From an uncultured Albidovulum sp. (GTDB lineage: Bacteria; Pseudomonadota; Alphaproteobacteria; Rhodobacterales; Rhodobacteraceae), in the NCBI GenBank assembly GCA_913064775.1, contig CAJYAD010000019.1:1-64000 (forward strand): a DNA stretch of 64,000 nucleotides. Reading direction: 5' to 3'. The notes below the pieces were generated by a model, which worked only from the letters and a program-made list of their open reading frames with translations, had not been told where the DNA came from and searched no databases. A program made the translations under genes and the position numbers. The first letter of the stretch is position 1. Every line of letters begins with the position of its first letter. This document shows, one piece after another, positions 43,923-51,810 of the stretch.

Positions 43923-44968
43923 GATGCCGCGCAGGACGGGATCTTGACCCGCCCGCTGCCGATATCCGCGCCGATCTTGATCGAGCAGCAGGCATGTTCC
44001 TGATGCCAGTCGCGGCCGATCGCCCGGGTCACCCCCAGCGCGCCGTCGGCCGGGAAGGCGATGCCGTCAAGGCCCGCCATCACCGCATAGGCGTCGACCA
44101 CCCGCTTGTGCATCCCGGCGGGGCGCGCACAGCCCAGCAGCACCTGCTTGTCGCGCAACCGCGTCCGCGCCTCTAGGAAGATCCGCCCGATATCATGGGT
44201 CGAGGGCGTCTTGAAGGTGCCGGGCTTGGCGTAGAACGGCATGATCACCACCAGCACCAGCGCGTTGACCGGATAGCGCGCGACGATGTCCAGCGCGTTC
44301 GCCTCGCCCAGGATCTCGCCGTAATGCAGACCGACGACGATATGAGGAGAGATCTCCATCGTGGTCGCGGTCAGCGCCGCCAGCGTGGCCTCGAAATCCG
44401 CCACCGGGCGGTCGAGGTGATAGACCTGCTTGATGGTCTCCTGCGCGCCGATCACATCCATCATCGCGGTGTCGACGCCAGCCGATTCCATCCGCTTCGC
44501 ACCGGCCTCATCGGTCAGCGCGGTGTGGATCGCCACCTTCAGGTGCGGAAAGTCGCGCTTCAGCCCCTCGATCACCGGATAGAACCGCTCATAGCGTATC
44601 TCGTTGCGCCGGTTCGAGCCGCCTGACAGCAGAAAGCCCTGCAGATCCTGCATCAGGATCAGGTCGCGCACCTTCTGGTCCAGCATCTCGGGCTTGGTCG
44701 CCGGGATCATCGGCTCCAGGATCTTCGCCTGGCAATGATCGCAATCCAGCGCGCATCCGCCCGCGGTGATCGAGAACGCCGGGAAGGAGTTCTTGCCGCA
44801 ACCCTTCACCTCGGTCGAATCGTATTCCTTGAAAGTAGGGGTTGAGAACCGGATCCGACGATCCAGCATCTGCGGCGCCGCGCGCTCCATCTCGGCCACG
44901 AGGGCGGCGTCGAATTCGGCGTCCTCGAGTTCTTCGATCTCGCTGATCCGGCTCAGCCAGTCAGACAT
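43919..44968 (-). CDS. lipS2: Radical SAM lipoate synthase component LipS2
   Basis: 349-aa radical SAM enzyme with the motif GCALDCDHCQ (C72-x3-C76-x2-C79). The preceding STEVKGCGKNSFPAFSIT and following LLSGGSNRRNEI are typical of the LipS2 half of the split lipoyl synthase. LGCARPAG and the C-terminal CCSIKIG hold further Cys that could bind an auxiliary cluster. Predicted role: one of the two sulfur insertions into octanoyl-LbpA. It overlaps lipT by 4 bp and follows the deacetylase-like gene by 21 bp. Confidence 0.88.
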   Translation of the reverse strand: MSDWLSRISEIEELEDAEFDAALVAEMERAAPQMLDRRIRFSTPTFKEYDSTEVKGCGKNSFPAFSITAGGCALDCDHCQAKILEPMIPATKPEMLDQKVRDLILMQDLQGFLLSGGSNRRNEIRYERFYPVIEGLKRDFPHLKVAIHTALTDEAGAKRMESAGVDTAMMDVIGAQETIKQVYHLDRPVADFEATLAALTATTMEISPHIVVGLHYGEILGEANALDIVARYPVNALVLVVIMPFYAKPGTFKTPSTHDIGRIFLEARTRLRDKQVLLGCARPAGMHKRVVDAYAVMAGLDGIAFPADGALGVTRAIGRDWHQEHACCSIKIGADIGSGRVKIPSCAAS

Positions 44969-44989
44969 GCGTTCCTCCCTTCGTGGCGC

Positions 44990-46105
44990 TCAGGCCACTT
45001 CTTCCTCCGGCGCCAGCACCGCCTCGGCAATTTCGCGGAAACGTTCCCGTATCATGCCATCATTGCGCGGATCGGCAAGCGTGGTAGTCCAGCCCGGCTG
45101 CATGTCGTCCTCGTCATCGACGAGATCGCAGTCGAGCGCTTCAAGCAAGGCGCGGCTTTCGGCCGGCAATTCGCTGGGGATCTCATAGCCCGCAAGCCGA
45201 CCCCAAAGGCCGGTCCAGCAGCGCGCCACGGTCCAGGGATTATAGCCCCCGCCGCCCAGCACCGCCGTATGCGGCGCAACCTGCGTCAGCGCGACCACGG
45301 CATCCCAAAGCGCGGTGTTCGACAATTCCAGCGACGACAGCGGATCGCCCGCCAGCGGATCGGCCCCGCAGGTGATGACCACCGCCTGCGGCGCGAAATT
45401 CCGTGCCAGCCGCAGCACCGCATGCGCCATCAGATAGTCGAATTCGCTGTCGTTCATCCGCCCGGGCACGGCCAGATTGCGCGCGCGGCCGCCCGCGCGA
45501 TCCTCCAGCGTGCCGGTCCAGGGCCAGCGGTTTTCCTCATGCATCGAGATCGTCATGACGCGCGGATCACCGGCCAGCGCCACCTCGACCCCGTCGCCGT
45601 GATGGGCGTCGAGATCGACATAGAGCACGCGCTCCAGCCCCGCCTCAAGGAAGGTGAGCATCGCGAAGACCGGATCGTTGAAGAAGCAAAAGCCAGAGGC
45701 GTGATCGCGCATCCCGTGATGCGTGCCGCCCGACGGGTGATAGGCCACGCCCGAGTCCAGTGCCAGCCGCGCGCATTGGATCGATCCGCCGACCGACATG
45801 CTGGCGCGCTCATAAAGCCCTTCGAAGACCGGGTTTTCGAGCGTGCCGATCTTGTAGCGCTCGCGCACCGCCTCGGAGACGCGGCGCTCGCGCTCACAGG
45901 TGACGATGGCGTCTATATAGTCGGGGGTGTGGAATTTCAGCAGCTCGTCGCGGCTGGCGCGCTCGCTGTCCTCATAGCCGCCGGGCAGCCAGCCCAGCTG
46001 TTCGCAGAGCGTAAGCACCGACCCGATGCGCTGAATCGCCAGGGGGTGATTCCCCCTGTAGCCGGTCGCCCGGTAGATCTCGGAACTGATGAAACGGGCG
46101 GGCAT
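44990..46105 (-). CDS. Histone-deacetylase/AcuC-family zinc hydrolase in the lipoate operon
   Basis: 371-aa arginase-fold deacylase. The HDAC active site looks complete: His pair H129-H130 in GGTHHGMRDHASGFCFFND, zinc ligands D166 and H168 in YVDLDAHHGDGV, D249 in CGADPLAGDPLS, and the catalytic Tyr in LGGGGYNP (Y288). Family members remove acetyl or other acyl groups from lysine or polyamines. AcuC acts on acetyl-CoA synthetase, but no acs or acu gene is nearby. It is the first gene of the minus-strand lipoate operon, 21 bp before lipS2, which suggests a link to LbpA acylation. ATG 46105 is preceded by AAAGGCCAAG. Confidence 0.85.
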   Translation of the reverse strand: MPARFISSEIYRATGYRGNHPLAIQRIGSVLTLCEQLGWLPGGYEDSERASRDELLKFHTPDYIDAIVTCERERRVSEAVRERYKIGTLENPVFEGLYERASMSVGGSIQCARLALDSGVAYHPSGGTHHGMRDHASGFCFFNDPVFAMLTFLEAGLERVLYVDLDAHHGDGVEVALAGDPRVMTISMHEENRWPWTGTLEDRAGGRARNLAVPGRMNDSEFDYLMAHAVLRLARNFAPQAVVITCGADPLAGDPLSSLELSNTALWDAVVALTQVAPHTAVLGGGGYNPWTVARCWTGLWGRLAGYEIPSELPAESRALLEALDCDLVDDEDDMQPGWTTTLADPRNDGMIRERFREIAEAVLAPEEEVA

Positions 46106-46472
46106 CTTGGCCTTTCTGTCGTCTCCGGGCCAAGCGGGGCCAGTCCTGAGTCTCATATATTCCAATTTTTAGATGCAATGGCAAACGTTTCTGCCTGCGG
46201 GGTCGAAAATCATGCCCGGACCGCAGCCGAACGGGCGCGCCACACGGGGGGGGGCCGGGCAAGCCGGTTGCGCAAGCGGGGCGCGCATCGGGGCGCCCGG
46301 CCCTATGCGCGTTCCCGGCGCGACAAGGCCGCAACCCTGCGCGCTCGACCGCCAAATTTATTCATTCATAGGAATGTGTATTTGACTTTGGCGGCGCGAC
46401 CGGGAAGTCTGCGCGGACCGATTCAGACTGCGGCCCGGTGCGGCACGCCTGACAAGAGGTAGAGGAGACGGA
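46106..46472. other. 367-bp divergent control region of the sHdr island
   Basis: No gene is seen. Besides the operator at 46360-46375 it holds an 8-bp inverted repeat CCGCCAAA (46349-46356) and TTTGGCGG (46387-46394), an AT-rich patch near 46155-46175 before the deacetylase-like gene, and GAGGTAGAGGAGACGG as Shine-Dalgarno for the plus-strand gene. Both operons of the island start here. Confidence 0.6.
46360..46375. promoter_or_regulatory. SqrR/SoxR-type operator (ATTC-N8-GAAT)
   Basis: ATTCATTCATAGGAAT fits ATTC-N8-GAAT exactly, and CATTC-ATAG-GAATG nests inside it. This is the pattern I recall for Rhodobacter SqrR and related persulfide-sensing ArsR-family repressors. Position between the two sHdr/lipoate operons supports function. 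A half-matching ATTC-N8-GCAT occurs at 47185-47200 before the DsrE gene. Confidence 0.55.
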
Positions 46473-47159
46473 ATGAAGACCATCTGCGTGATCCAGCATA
46501 CCGAGTCCGAGTATCTCGGCCTCATGGAGGATCATTTCGAGGGTCGGAACATCCGATTCATCTACAAGCGACCCTTCACCTCGGGCGGCATGCTGCCGAC
46601 CTCGGCCGAAGGGTTCGACGGGATGATGCTGCTGGGCGGCGGGCCTTACGGGGTGGTCTCGGGCCATATCCTGCCCTCTCTCGGGCATGAGCTGCGCCTG
46701 ATCCGCGCCTTCCTTGAGGCCGGGCTGCCGGTGGTCGGGGTCGAACTGGGGGCGGTGCTTCTGTCGACCGCGGCGGGCGGCGGCGCGAAAGAGGCGCCGC
46801 TGCGCTTTGAGGTGCCCACCGCCACCGCGACGCGCCCCGATGCCCTTGGCGGCCACATGCCCGCAAGCTTTCGCATGGGCTGCTATCTGCGCGACGCGCC
46901 CGCCCTGCCCAAGGAGGCCGAGGTTCTGGCCACCGGCCCGGACGGCACGCCGCTGGTCTTCGCCATCGGCGAATCACTTGGATTTCTCGGCCACCCGGGA
47001 ATGAAACGTGGTATGATGGAAGACCTGATCATGGAATTCACTGATACCCCCGAGGATTGCGTGTCGCCGTTGCAAGACCTCACCAACGCACAGAAGGAAA
47101 TCGGCGAGTCTTTGACCGGGTTGATGGTCGGGCTGGTAAAACATGTGGGATGGATGTGA
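46473..47159 (+). CDS. Class-I glutamine-amidotransferase-like protein without catalytic Cys
   Basis: 228-aa flavodoxin-like protein with the layout of GATase class I (GuaA-type). MMLLGGGPYGVVSGHILPSL and the nucleophile elbow LPVVGVELGAVLL align with the usual GICLGHQLL, but Glu91 stands where the catalytic Cys should be. The later His is kept (GHPG, H174), while the following Glu is Gly. It therefore cannot hydrolyse glutamine by the standard mechanism. It is the first plus-strand gene of the sHdr island, 116 bp before the DsrE gene. Function unknown: a binding, scaffold or regulatory role in sulfur oxidation is possible. AGGAGACGGA precedes ATG 46473. Confidence 0.75.
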   Translation: MKTICVIQHTESEYLGLMEDHFEGRNIRFIYKRPFTSGGMLPTSAEGFDGMMLLGGGPYGVVSGHILPSLGHELRLIRAFLEAGLPVVGVELGAVLLSTAAGGGAKEAPLRFEVPTATATRPDALGGHMPASFRMGCYLRDAPALPKEAEVLATGPDGTPLVFAIGESLGFLGHPGMKRGMMEDLIMEFTDTPEDCVSPLQDLTNAQKEIGESLTGLMVGLVKHVGWM

Positions 47160-47275
47160 ATTTGGCGCGAAGACGCCATTGCTTATTCAAATCTTTGCAT
47201 CTATTCTACGACATATGACCTTGGGGAGAGAAGAGCCGTACAGGCCAGCCCCGTGAAAAACTCTGGGAGGAGCCC

Positions 47276-47656
47276 TTGGCTAGCAAACTGATCATCGTGA
47301 TGGTCAACACCGATCCGCGCAATGGCGAGGAACTTGGTGCGCCGTTTTTTCAGGCCACCGTCGCCGCAGCAATGGACTACGAGGTAGAGGTGATCTGCAC
47401 CGCGACCTCCGGTTCGCTGATGAAGAAAGGCGTGGCCGAGAAGCTGGTGGTCAAGGAAGGGTCGCCCAAGACCGTCTATGATTTCATCAAGGATGCCCAT
47501 GGGGCGGGGGTAAAGTTCTACTGCTGCTCGCCCAATCTCGATCTCTTCGACATGACCGCCGACGACCTGATCCCCGAATGCGAAGGCATCGTGGGCGGTG
47601 CGAAGGTCATCGAAGATATCATGGAAGACGACGACGCCAAGGTCCTGACCTACTGA
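47276..47656 (+). CDS. DsrE-family sulfur carrier-like protein
   Basis: 126-aa DsrE-fold protein. The N-terminal LIIVMVNTDPRNGEELGAPF strand-helix unit is followed by a Cys pair in KFYCCSPNLDL (C83, C84), near where DsrE proteins place their persulfide Cys. An acidic C-terminus (MEDDDAKVL) ends the protein. It begins at TTG 47276, supported by GGGAGGAGCCC. It lies just upstream of sHdrC1 in the sHdr operon, so a sulfur relay to or from TusA/sHdr is likely. Which DsrE3 subgroup it belongs to needs a tree. Confidence 0.82.
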   Translation: MASKLIIVMVNTDPRNGEELGAPFFQATVAAAMDYEVEVICTATSGSLMKKGVAEKLVVKEGSPKTVYDFIKDAHGAGVKFYCCSPNLDLFDMTADDLIPECEGIVGGAKVIEDIMEDDDAKVLTY

Positions 47657-47698
47657 CGCGTCACCCCATACGTTGACACTCGCCGAAGGGAGGCCACG

Positions 47699-48457
47699 GT
47701 GACGGTTCACGCGAAACTTCCTGATCCCCAGATCAGCGACCCGGTGTCGGAAAAGCCGATCATACCCTACGAAAAGCTCGAAGAGATCTTCGACGATATT
47801 CGTGGGCACATGGTTTACGAATCCGAGATCCACGGTTGCCTGAACTGCGGGATCTGCACCGCGACCTGCCCGTCCGCGCATTATTACGATTACTCGCCGC
47901 GCGAGATCGTCCAGTTGCTCTGGACCGAGAACCTCGAAGGCATCTACGACGCGATGCAGGAAAAGATCTGGGCCTGCGCCCAGTGCTACACCTGCGCCGC
48001 CCGTTGCCCGTTCGAGAACTCGCCCGGCGGCCTGGTGATGATCATGCGCGAAGTGGCGATCAAGCACGGCATGGAAAGCGCCAAGGAAGTGTTGCGGCCG
48101 TTCAGCCGCGTGCTTCTGAAGGTGGTCTCCACCGGCAACCAGCTGGCGCCGAACATGATCACCAAGGAGGCGTTCCCCGACTGGGGCCCGAACGTCGCCA
48201 AGGTGGACGCGCCGCTGATGATCCTGCGCAAGGCGATCCCGATGCCGACCATGCACACGCTGGACACGGCCTGGGAAGTCAACCTGAAGACCTCGGTTGA
48301 GCTTTACACCATCTGGGAGGCCACCGGCGTCCTGGATCAGCTTGAAACCGTTGACGAAAATCTCTTCGACGTGGTCTCCGACGTGATGGAGGAAAAGCGC
48401 GAAGAGTGGGAAGACTGGCTCGAAGAGCAGGACGACGACGAGGACGACGACGACTAA
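47699..48457 (+). CDS. sHdrC1, ferredoxin-like subunit of the sulfur-oxidising Hdr complex
   Basis: 252-aa protein with two CxxCxxCxxxCP 4Fe-4S motifs: C47/C50/C53/C57 in HGCLNCGICTATCP and C93/C96/C99/C103 in WACAQCYTCAARCP. This is the HdrC pattern. It would wire electrons between the HdrA flavin and HdrB. A striking acidic tail (EEQDDDEDDDD) ends the protein. The start is GTG 47699 with GGGAGGCCACG upstream. sHdrB1 follows after 55 bp. Confidence 0.92.
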   Translation: MTVHAKLPDPQISDPVSEKPIIPYEKLEEIFDDIRGHMVYESEIHGCLNCGICTATCPSAHYYDYSPREIVQLLWTENLEGIYDAMQEKIWACAQCYTCAARCPFENSPGGLVMIMREVAIKHGMESAKEVLRPFSRVLLKVVSTGNQLAPNMITKEAFPDWGPNVAKVDAPLMILRKAIPMPTMHTLDTAWEVNLKTSVELYTIWEATGVLDQLETVDENLFDVVSDVMEEKREEWEDWLEEQDDDEDDDD

Positions 48458-48512
48458 GCGCCGCGCCGTGCGGGGCGGCCAGCCCCCGGCGCCGATCAAG
48501 GGAGACCCTGCG

Positions 48513-49883
48513 ATGGCAAGCGATGACAACGGTAAAGGCGCCTTCAGCGGCTTCGGCGCTGAATGGCAACCTTCGAACCTCAGCCGCGACGAGGCCCGCC
48601 GGGCGACCGACTGGGTCGAGGCGAAGATCGACAAACGCGCACTTCTGACCAACAAAGAGCGCAAGGTCGATGTCCGTGACGAGATGTGGCAGCTCGAGAA
48701 GGAGGGCCAGATCAAGGTCCACCGGATCACCGAACAGCAGCACCAGCCGATCATGGCTAAGACGCTCTATGGCTGGGACAAGAAGATCCCGACCAACAAC
48801 CTGTGGCACCACAAGTCCTGCGGCCAGTGCGGCAACATCCCGGGCTACCCCAGCTCGGTGCTCTGGCTGATGAACAAGATGGAGCTGAACTACCTCGACG
48901 AGACCGACCAGACCTCTTGCACGGCGTGGAACTACCACGGTTCGGGCATCGGCAACGTCGTGTCGCTGGCGGCGGTGTTCCTGCGCAACTACCATCAGGC
49001 CTATGTGTCGGCTAAGTCGCAGGGGCTGCCCGAGGGCACCTATTATCCCCTCGTCCATTGCGGCACCTCGTTCGGCAACTACAAGGAAATGCGTCATTTC
49101 CTGATCCATTCCGCCGAACTGCGCGAGGAAGTCACCAAGATCCTGGGCAAGCTGGGCCGTCTGGTCGATGGCAAGCTCCTGATCCCGGAAGAACTGGTGC
49201 ACTACTCTGAATGGCTGCACGTCATGCGCCACCGGCTGAAGAATTACCAGGAAATCGACGTCTCGCACATCCGTTCGACCGTGCACCCGGCCTGCCATGT
49301 CTACAAGATGGTGCCCGAGGACGTGATCTATGACGACGATGTGCTGGACGGCAACCGCGTCGCGGTGACCACCGGCCTGCTGCAGACTCTCGGCACCCAG
49401 GTGATCGACTATTCCACCTGGTACGATTGCTGCGGCTTCGGCTTCCGCCACATCATCGGCGAGCGCGAATTCACCCGCTCCTTCGCCATCGACCGCAAGA
49501 TCAAGGTCGCGGTGGATGAGGCGAAATCGGACGTGATGGTCGGCCACGACACCGGCTGCATCACCACGCTCGACAAGAACCAGTGGATCGGCAAGGCGGT
49601 GGGCAAGGTCTATGCCCTTCCAGTGATGGCCGACTGCCAGTTCGCCGCCCTGGCGCTTGGTGCCCATCCCTACAAGCTGGCGCAGCTGCATTGGCATGCG
49701 TCGCCCTTCGAGAACCTTCTGGAAAAGATGGGTATCGACTGGGAGAAGAAGAAGGCCGAATTCGTGGCCTATCTGGAGGACGTCAAGGTCGGCAAGATCG
49801 AGACCCTCTACGACCCGAAGCGGGCCATCACCTCGGGCCCCGGCTATGAGAAACCCAAAGCACTTGCAGGAGCGGATAAGTGA
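48513..49883 (+). CDS. sHdrB1, CCG-domain subunit of the sHdr complex
   Basis: 456-aa HdrB-like protein, longer than methanogen HdrB. The C-terminal half has a CCG motif (STWYDCCGFGF) with HPACHVY before it and DTGCITTL after. In the N-terminal half the matching position is a single Cys (TSCTAWNYHG) after HHKSCGQCGNIPGY. HdrB subunits carry non-cubane 4Fe-4S clusters that act on disulfide/sulfane bonds. The altered N-terminal motif may mean one cluster site is missing or different here. GGGAGACCCTGCG precedes ATG 48513. It overlaps sHdrA by 4 bp. Confidence 0.9.
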   Translation: MASDDNGKGAFSGFGAEWQPSNLSRDEARRATDWVEAKIDKRALLTNKERKVDVRDEMWQLEKEGQIKVHRITEQQHQPIMAKTLYGWDKKIPTNNLWHHKSCGQCGNIPGYPSSVLWLMNKMELNYLDETDQTSCTAWNYHGSGIGNVVSLAAVFLRNYHQAYVSAKSQGLPEGTYYPLVHCGTSFGNYKEMRHFLIHSAELREEVTKILGKLGRLVDGKLLIPEELVHYSEWLHVMRHRLKNYQEIDVSHIRSTVHPACHVYKMVPEDVIYDDDVLDGNRVAVTTGLLQTLGTQVIDYSTWYDCCGFGFRHIIGEREFTRSFAIDRKIKVAVDEAKSDVMVGHDTGCITTLDKNQWIGKAVGKVYALPVMADCQFAALALGAHPYKLAQLHWHASPFENLLEKMGIDWEKKKAEFVAYLEDVKVGKIETLYDPKRAITSGPGYEKPKALAGADK

Positions 49884-50932
49884 GTGGACCTATCCTGATC
49901 GTCGGCGGGGGGCCTTCGGGCCTGTCCGCCGCCCACGCCGCGGCCAGCGCCGGCCGCAAGGTTACCCTTGTCGAGAAAGAAGACCGCCTTGGTGGCGCGC
50001 CCATCCTGTCGGGCTATGCCAAGCTGGTGCCCTCGCATGAATGGGCCAAGGACGCGATCGGCGCCATGGTCACCCGGGTCGAGAAGAACCCGAATGTGAC
50101 CGTGCATCTGAACGCTCAGGTGCAGGAATTCGCCGGCGAGCCGGGCGCCTTCGTGGCCACCCTGAAGGACGGCACCAAGCTCGACGCCGAAAGCGCGATC
50201 CTGACCACCGGCTTCACCCATTTCGACAGTATCAACAAACCGGAATGGGGCTTTGGCACCTATCCCGACGTGGTCACCACCACCCAGGTGGAACAGATGA
50301 TCTCGTCCGGCCGTGGCGTGCGCTGCCCCTCGGACGGGCGCAAGCCTGACCGCGTGGCGATCCTGCTCTGCGTCGGCTCGCGCGACCGTCAGATCGGCCG
50401 CGAATGGTGCTCGAAGATCTGCTGCACCGTGTCCGCGAACCTGGCGATGGAAATCCGCGAGGAGCTGCCGGACAGCAACGTCTACATCTACTACATGGAT
50501 ATCCGGACCTTCGGCCTTATGGAGGGCGAGTTCTACTGGGGCTCGCAAGAGAAATATAAGGTCAAGTACATCAAGGCCCGGATCGCCGAGGTCACTTCGG
50601 ACGGCAAGCGCCTGCTGGTCAAGGGCGAGGACACGCTCGTCAAGCGTCCGATCTCGATCCCCTTCGACATGGTGGTGCACGCCGTCGGCATGGACCCGAA
50701 TGTCGACAACATGACGATCAGCTCTGTCTTCGGCGTGAAGATGAACAAATACGGCTTCATCGACCGCCAGAACACCTACACCACCCTGTGCGAAACCTCG
50801 CGTCCGGGCGTCTTCGTGGCCGGTTCTGCCACCGGCCCGGAAACGATCGACGATTCGATCGCGCAAGGCTCGGCCGCGGCCATGGCTGCAGTCGGCTTCG
50901 CGGCGAATGCGGTGGAAACGGCGGCTGAGTGA
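49880..50932 (+). CDS. sHdrA, FAD/Fe-S subunit of the sHdr complex
   Basis: 350-aa short HdrA. The FAD Rossmann motif is LIVGGGPSGLSAAHA (GGGPSG, 9-14). Cluster-binding Cys are C149, C164 (LLCVGSRDR) and C177/C181/C182 in EWCSKICC. The C-terminal TSRPGVFVAGSATGPETIDD is the second FAD-contact region. Ferredoxin-like insert domains of methanogen HdrA are absent, as expected for the sHdr form. It begins with GTG overlapping the sHdrB1 stop. It should be the electron-transfer hub, probably towards NAD+. Confidence 0.93.
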   Translation: MSGPILIVGGGPSGLSAAHAAASAGRKVTLVEKEDRLGGAPILSGYAKLVPSHEWAKDAIGAMVTRVEKNPNVTVHLNAQVQEFAGEPGAFVATLKDGTKLDAESAILTTGFTHFDSINKPEWGFGTYPDVVTTTQVEQMISSGRGVRCPSDGRKPDRVAILLCVGSRDRQIGREWCSKICCTVSANLAMEIREELPDSNVYIYYMDIRTFGLMEGEFYWGSQEKYKVKYIKARIAEVTSDGKRLLVKGEDTLVKRPISIPFDMVVHAVGMDPNVDNMTISSVFGVKMNKYGFIDRQNTYTTLCETSRPGVFVAGSATGPETIDDSIAQGSAAAMAAVGFAANAVETAAE

Positions 50933-51810
50933 TGTTCGGGCTCAGACGCAGACAAGATCCCCAGCCGGCGCCCCCAGAGGCGCCGGTACTGGATCTCTCC
51001 GGCCCTACCCTGCGCCGGGCGTTCGAGCATCTGATCACTGCGGCCGAGCCCACCGGCGGGGTTGAGCGTTACGTCACCGCGCTGTCGCTCAAGGCCTCTC
51101 TGTTCGAGGAGATGCTGGGCAAGGGCCGGGTGGCGGATCTGAACGAGGTGGAATTCCTCGACCTCGCCGCCTTCATCACGCCGGTGCGCCGCAAGGTCGG
51201 CACCTATATCGGCGAGAACGGGTTCGAGGCGCTGCGCGTCCGGCTGGAAAGCCTGCTGGCCGGCTGGTCGGACACCACGACCGCCGACCGCCGCCTGGCT
51301 GATTTCATTGGCCGCTTTCCCGAGGACAAGGCGCATCGCTGGGTCCGCGATCTGGGGGCCGAGGTGATGCATTTCATCGACCCCGAGCGCTATCCGCTGA
51401 TGTGCCGCTGGGTCTGGGACGCCAAGGTCAAGAGCGGCGTCCTGCGTGAGATCTGGTTCTGTGAAGATGTCGCCACCGCGAAGATCCCGGTGGCCGACGA
51501 CTACCTTGCCTTCCGCACGCTCGCGACCGAGCTGGAAAGCTTTCTCACCGATCAGGGCGTGTTTCGCGACCTGCCCTTCTATTCCGATCTGCTGATGTCC
51601 CATGTCTATGCCGATTACATCAACGACCGGGGCGGCAGCCTGATGCGGGCCGAATTCGCCACCGCGTCGGACCAGATGCTGCACACCCGCCGGATGCTGG
51701 GTCTCGACGCCGTCGACACCGAGACCGGCCGGACCCGGCTGAAGCTGATTGACGGCACCGCCCATGTGCTAGGCACCCCCAAAGGCCTGCCCCACCAGGA
51801 GAAGACCTGA
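50932..51810 (+). CDS. sHdrH, conserved sHdr-operon protein of unknown function
   Basis: 292-aa protein without a catalytic motif I recognise. It is the gene that sits between sHdrA and sHdrC2 in type-I sHdr clusters, sometimes called sHdrH or hyp. Visible are a Pro-rich N-terminus (QDPQPAPPEAPVLDLSG), a mostly helical body, CRWVWDAKVKSGVLREIWFC, and a C-terminal LIDGTAHVLGTPKGLPH. The start ATG overlaps the sHdrA stop (TGATG); GTG 50929 is the alternative. Tight coupling suggests a structural or assembly role in the complex. Confidence 0.82.
   Translation: MFGLRRRQDPQPAPPEAPVLDLSGPTLRRAFEHLITAAEPTGGVERYVTALSLKASLFEEMLGKGRVADLNEVEFLDLAAFITPVRRKVGTYIGENGFEALRVRLESLLAGWSDTTTADRRLADFIGRFPEDKAHRWVRDLGAEVMHFIDPERYPLMCRWVWDAKVKSGVLREIWFCEDVATAKIPVADDYLAFRTLATELESFLTDQGVFRDLPFYSDLLMSHVYADYINDRGGSLMRAEFATASDQMLHTRRMLGLDAVDTETGRTRLKLIDGTAHVLGTPKGLPHQEKT

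Noticed and set aside
43919-44968. Generic 'radical SAM' or LAM-type call for LipS2
   Set aside because: The 4-bp overlaps with lipT and the sHdr context make the split lipoyl synthase the more specific reading; a standard LipA is not seen in the window.
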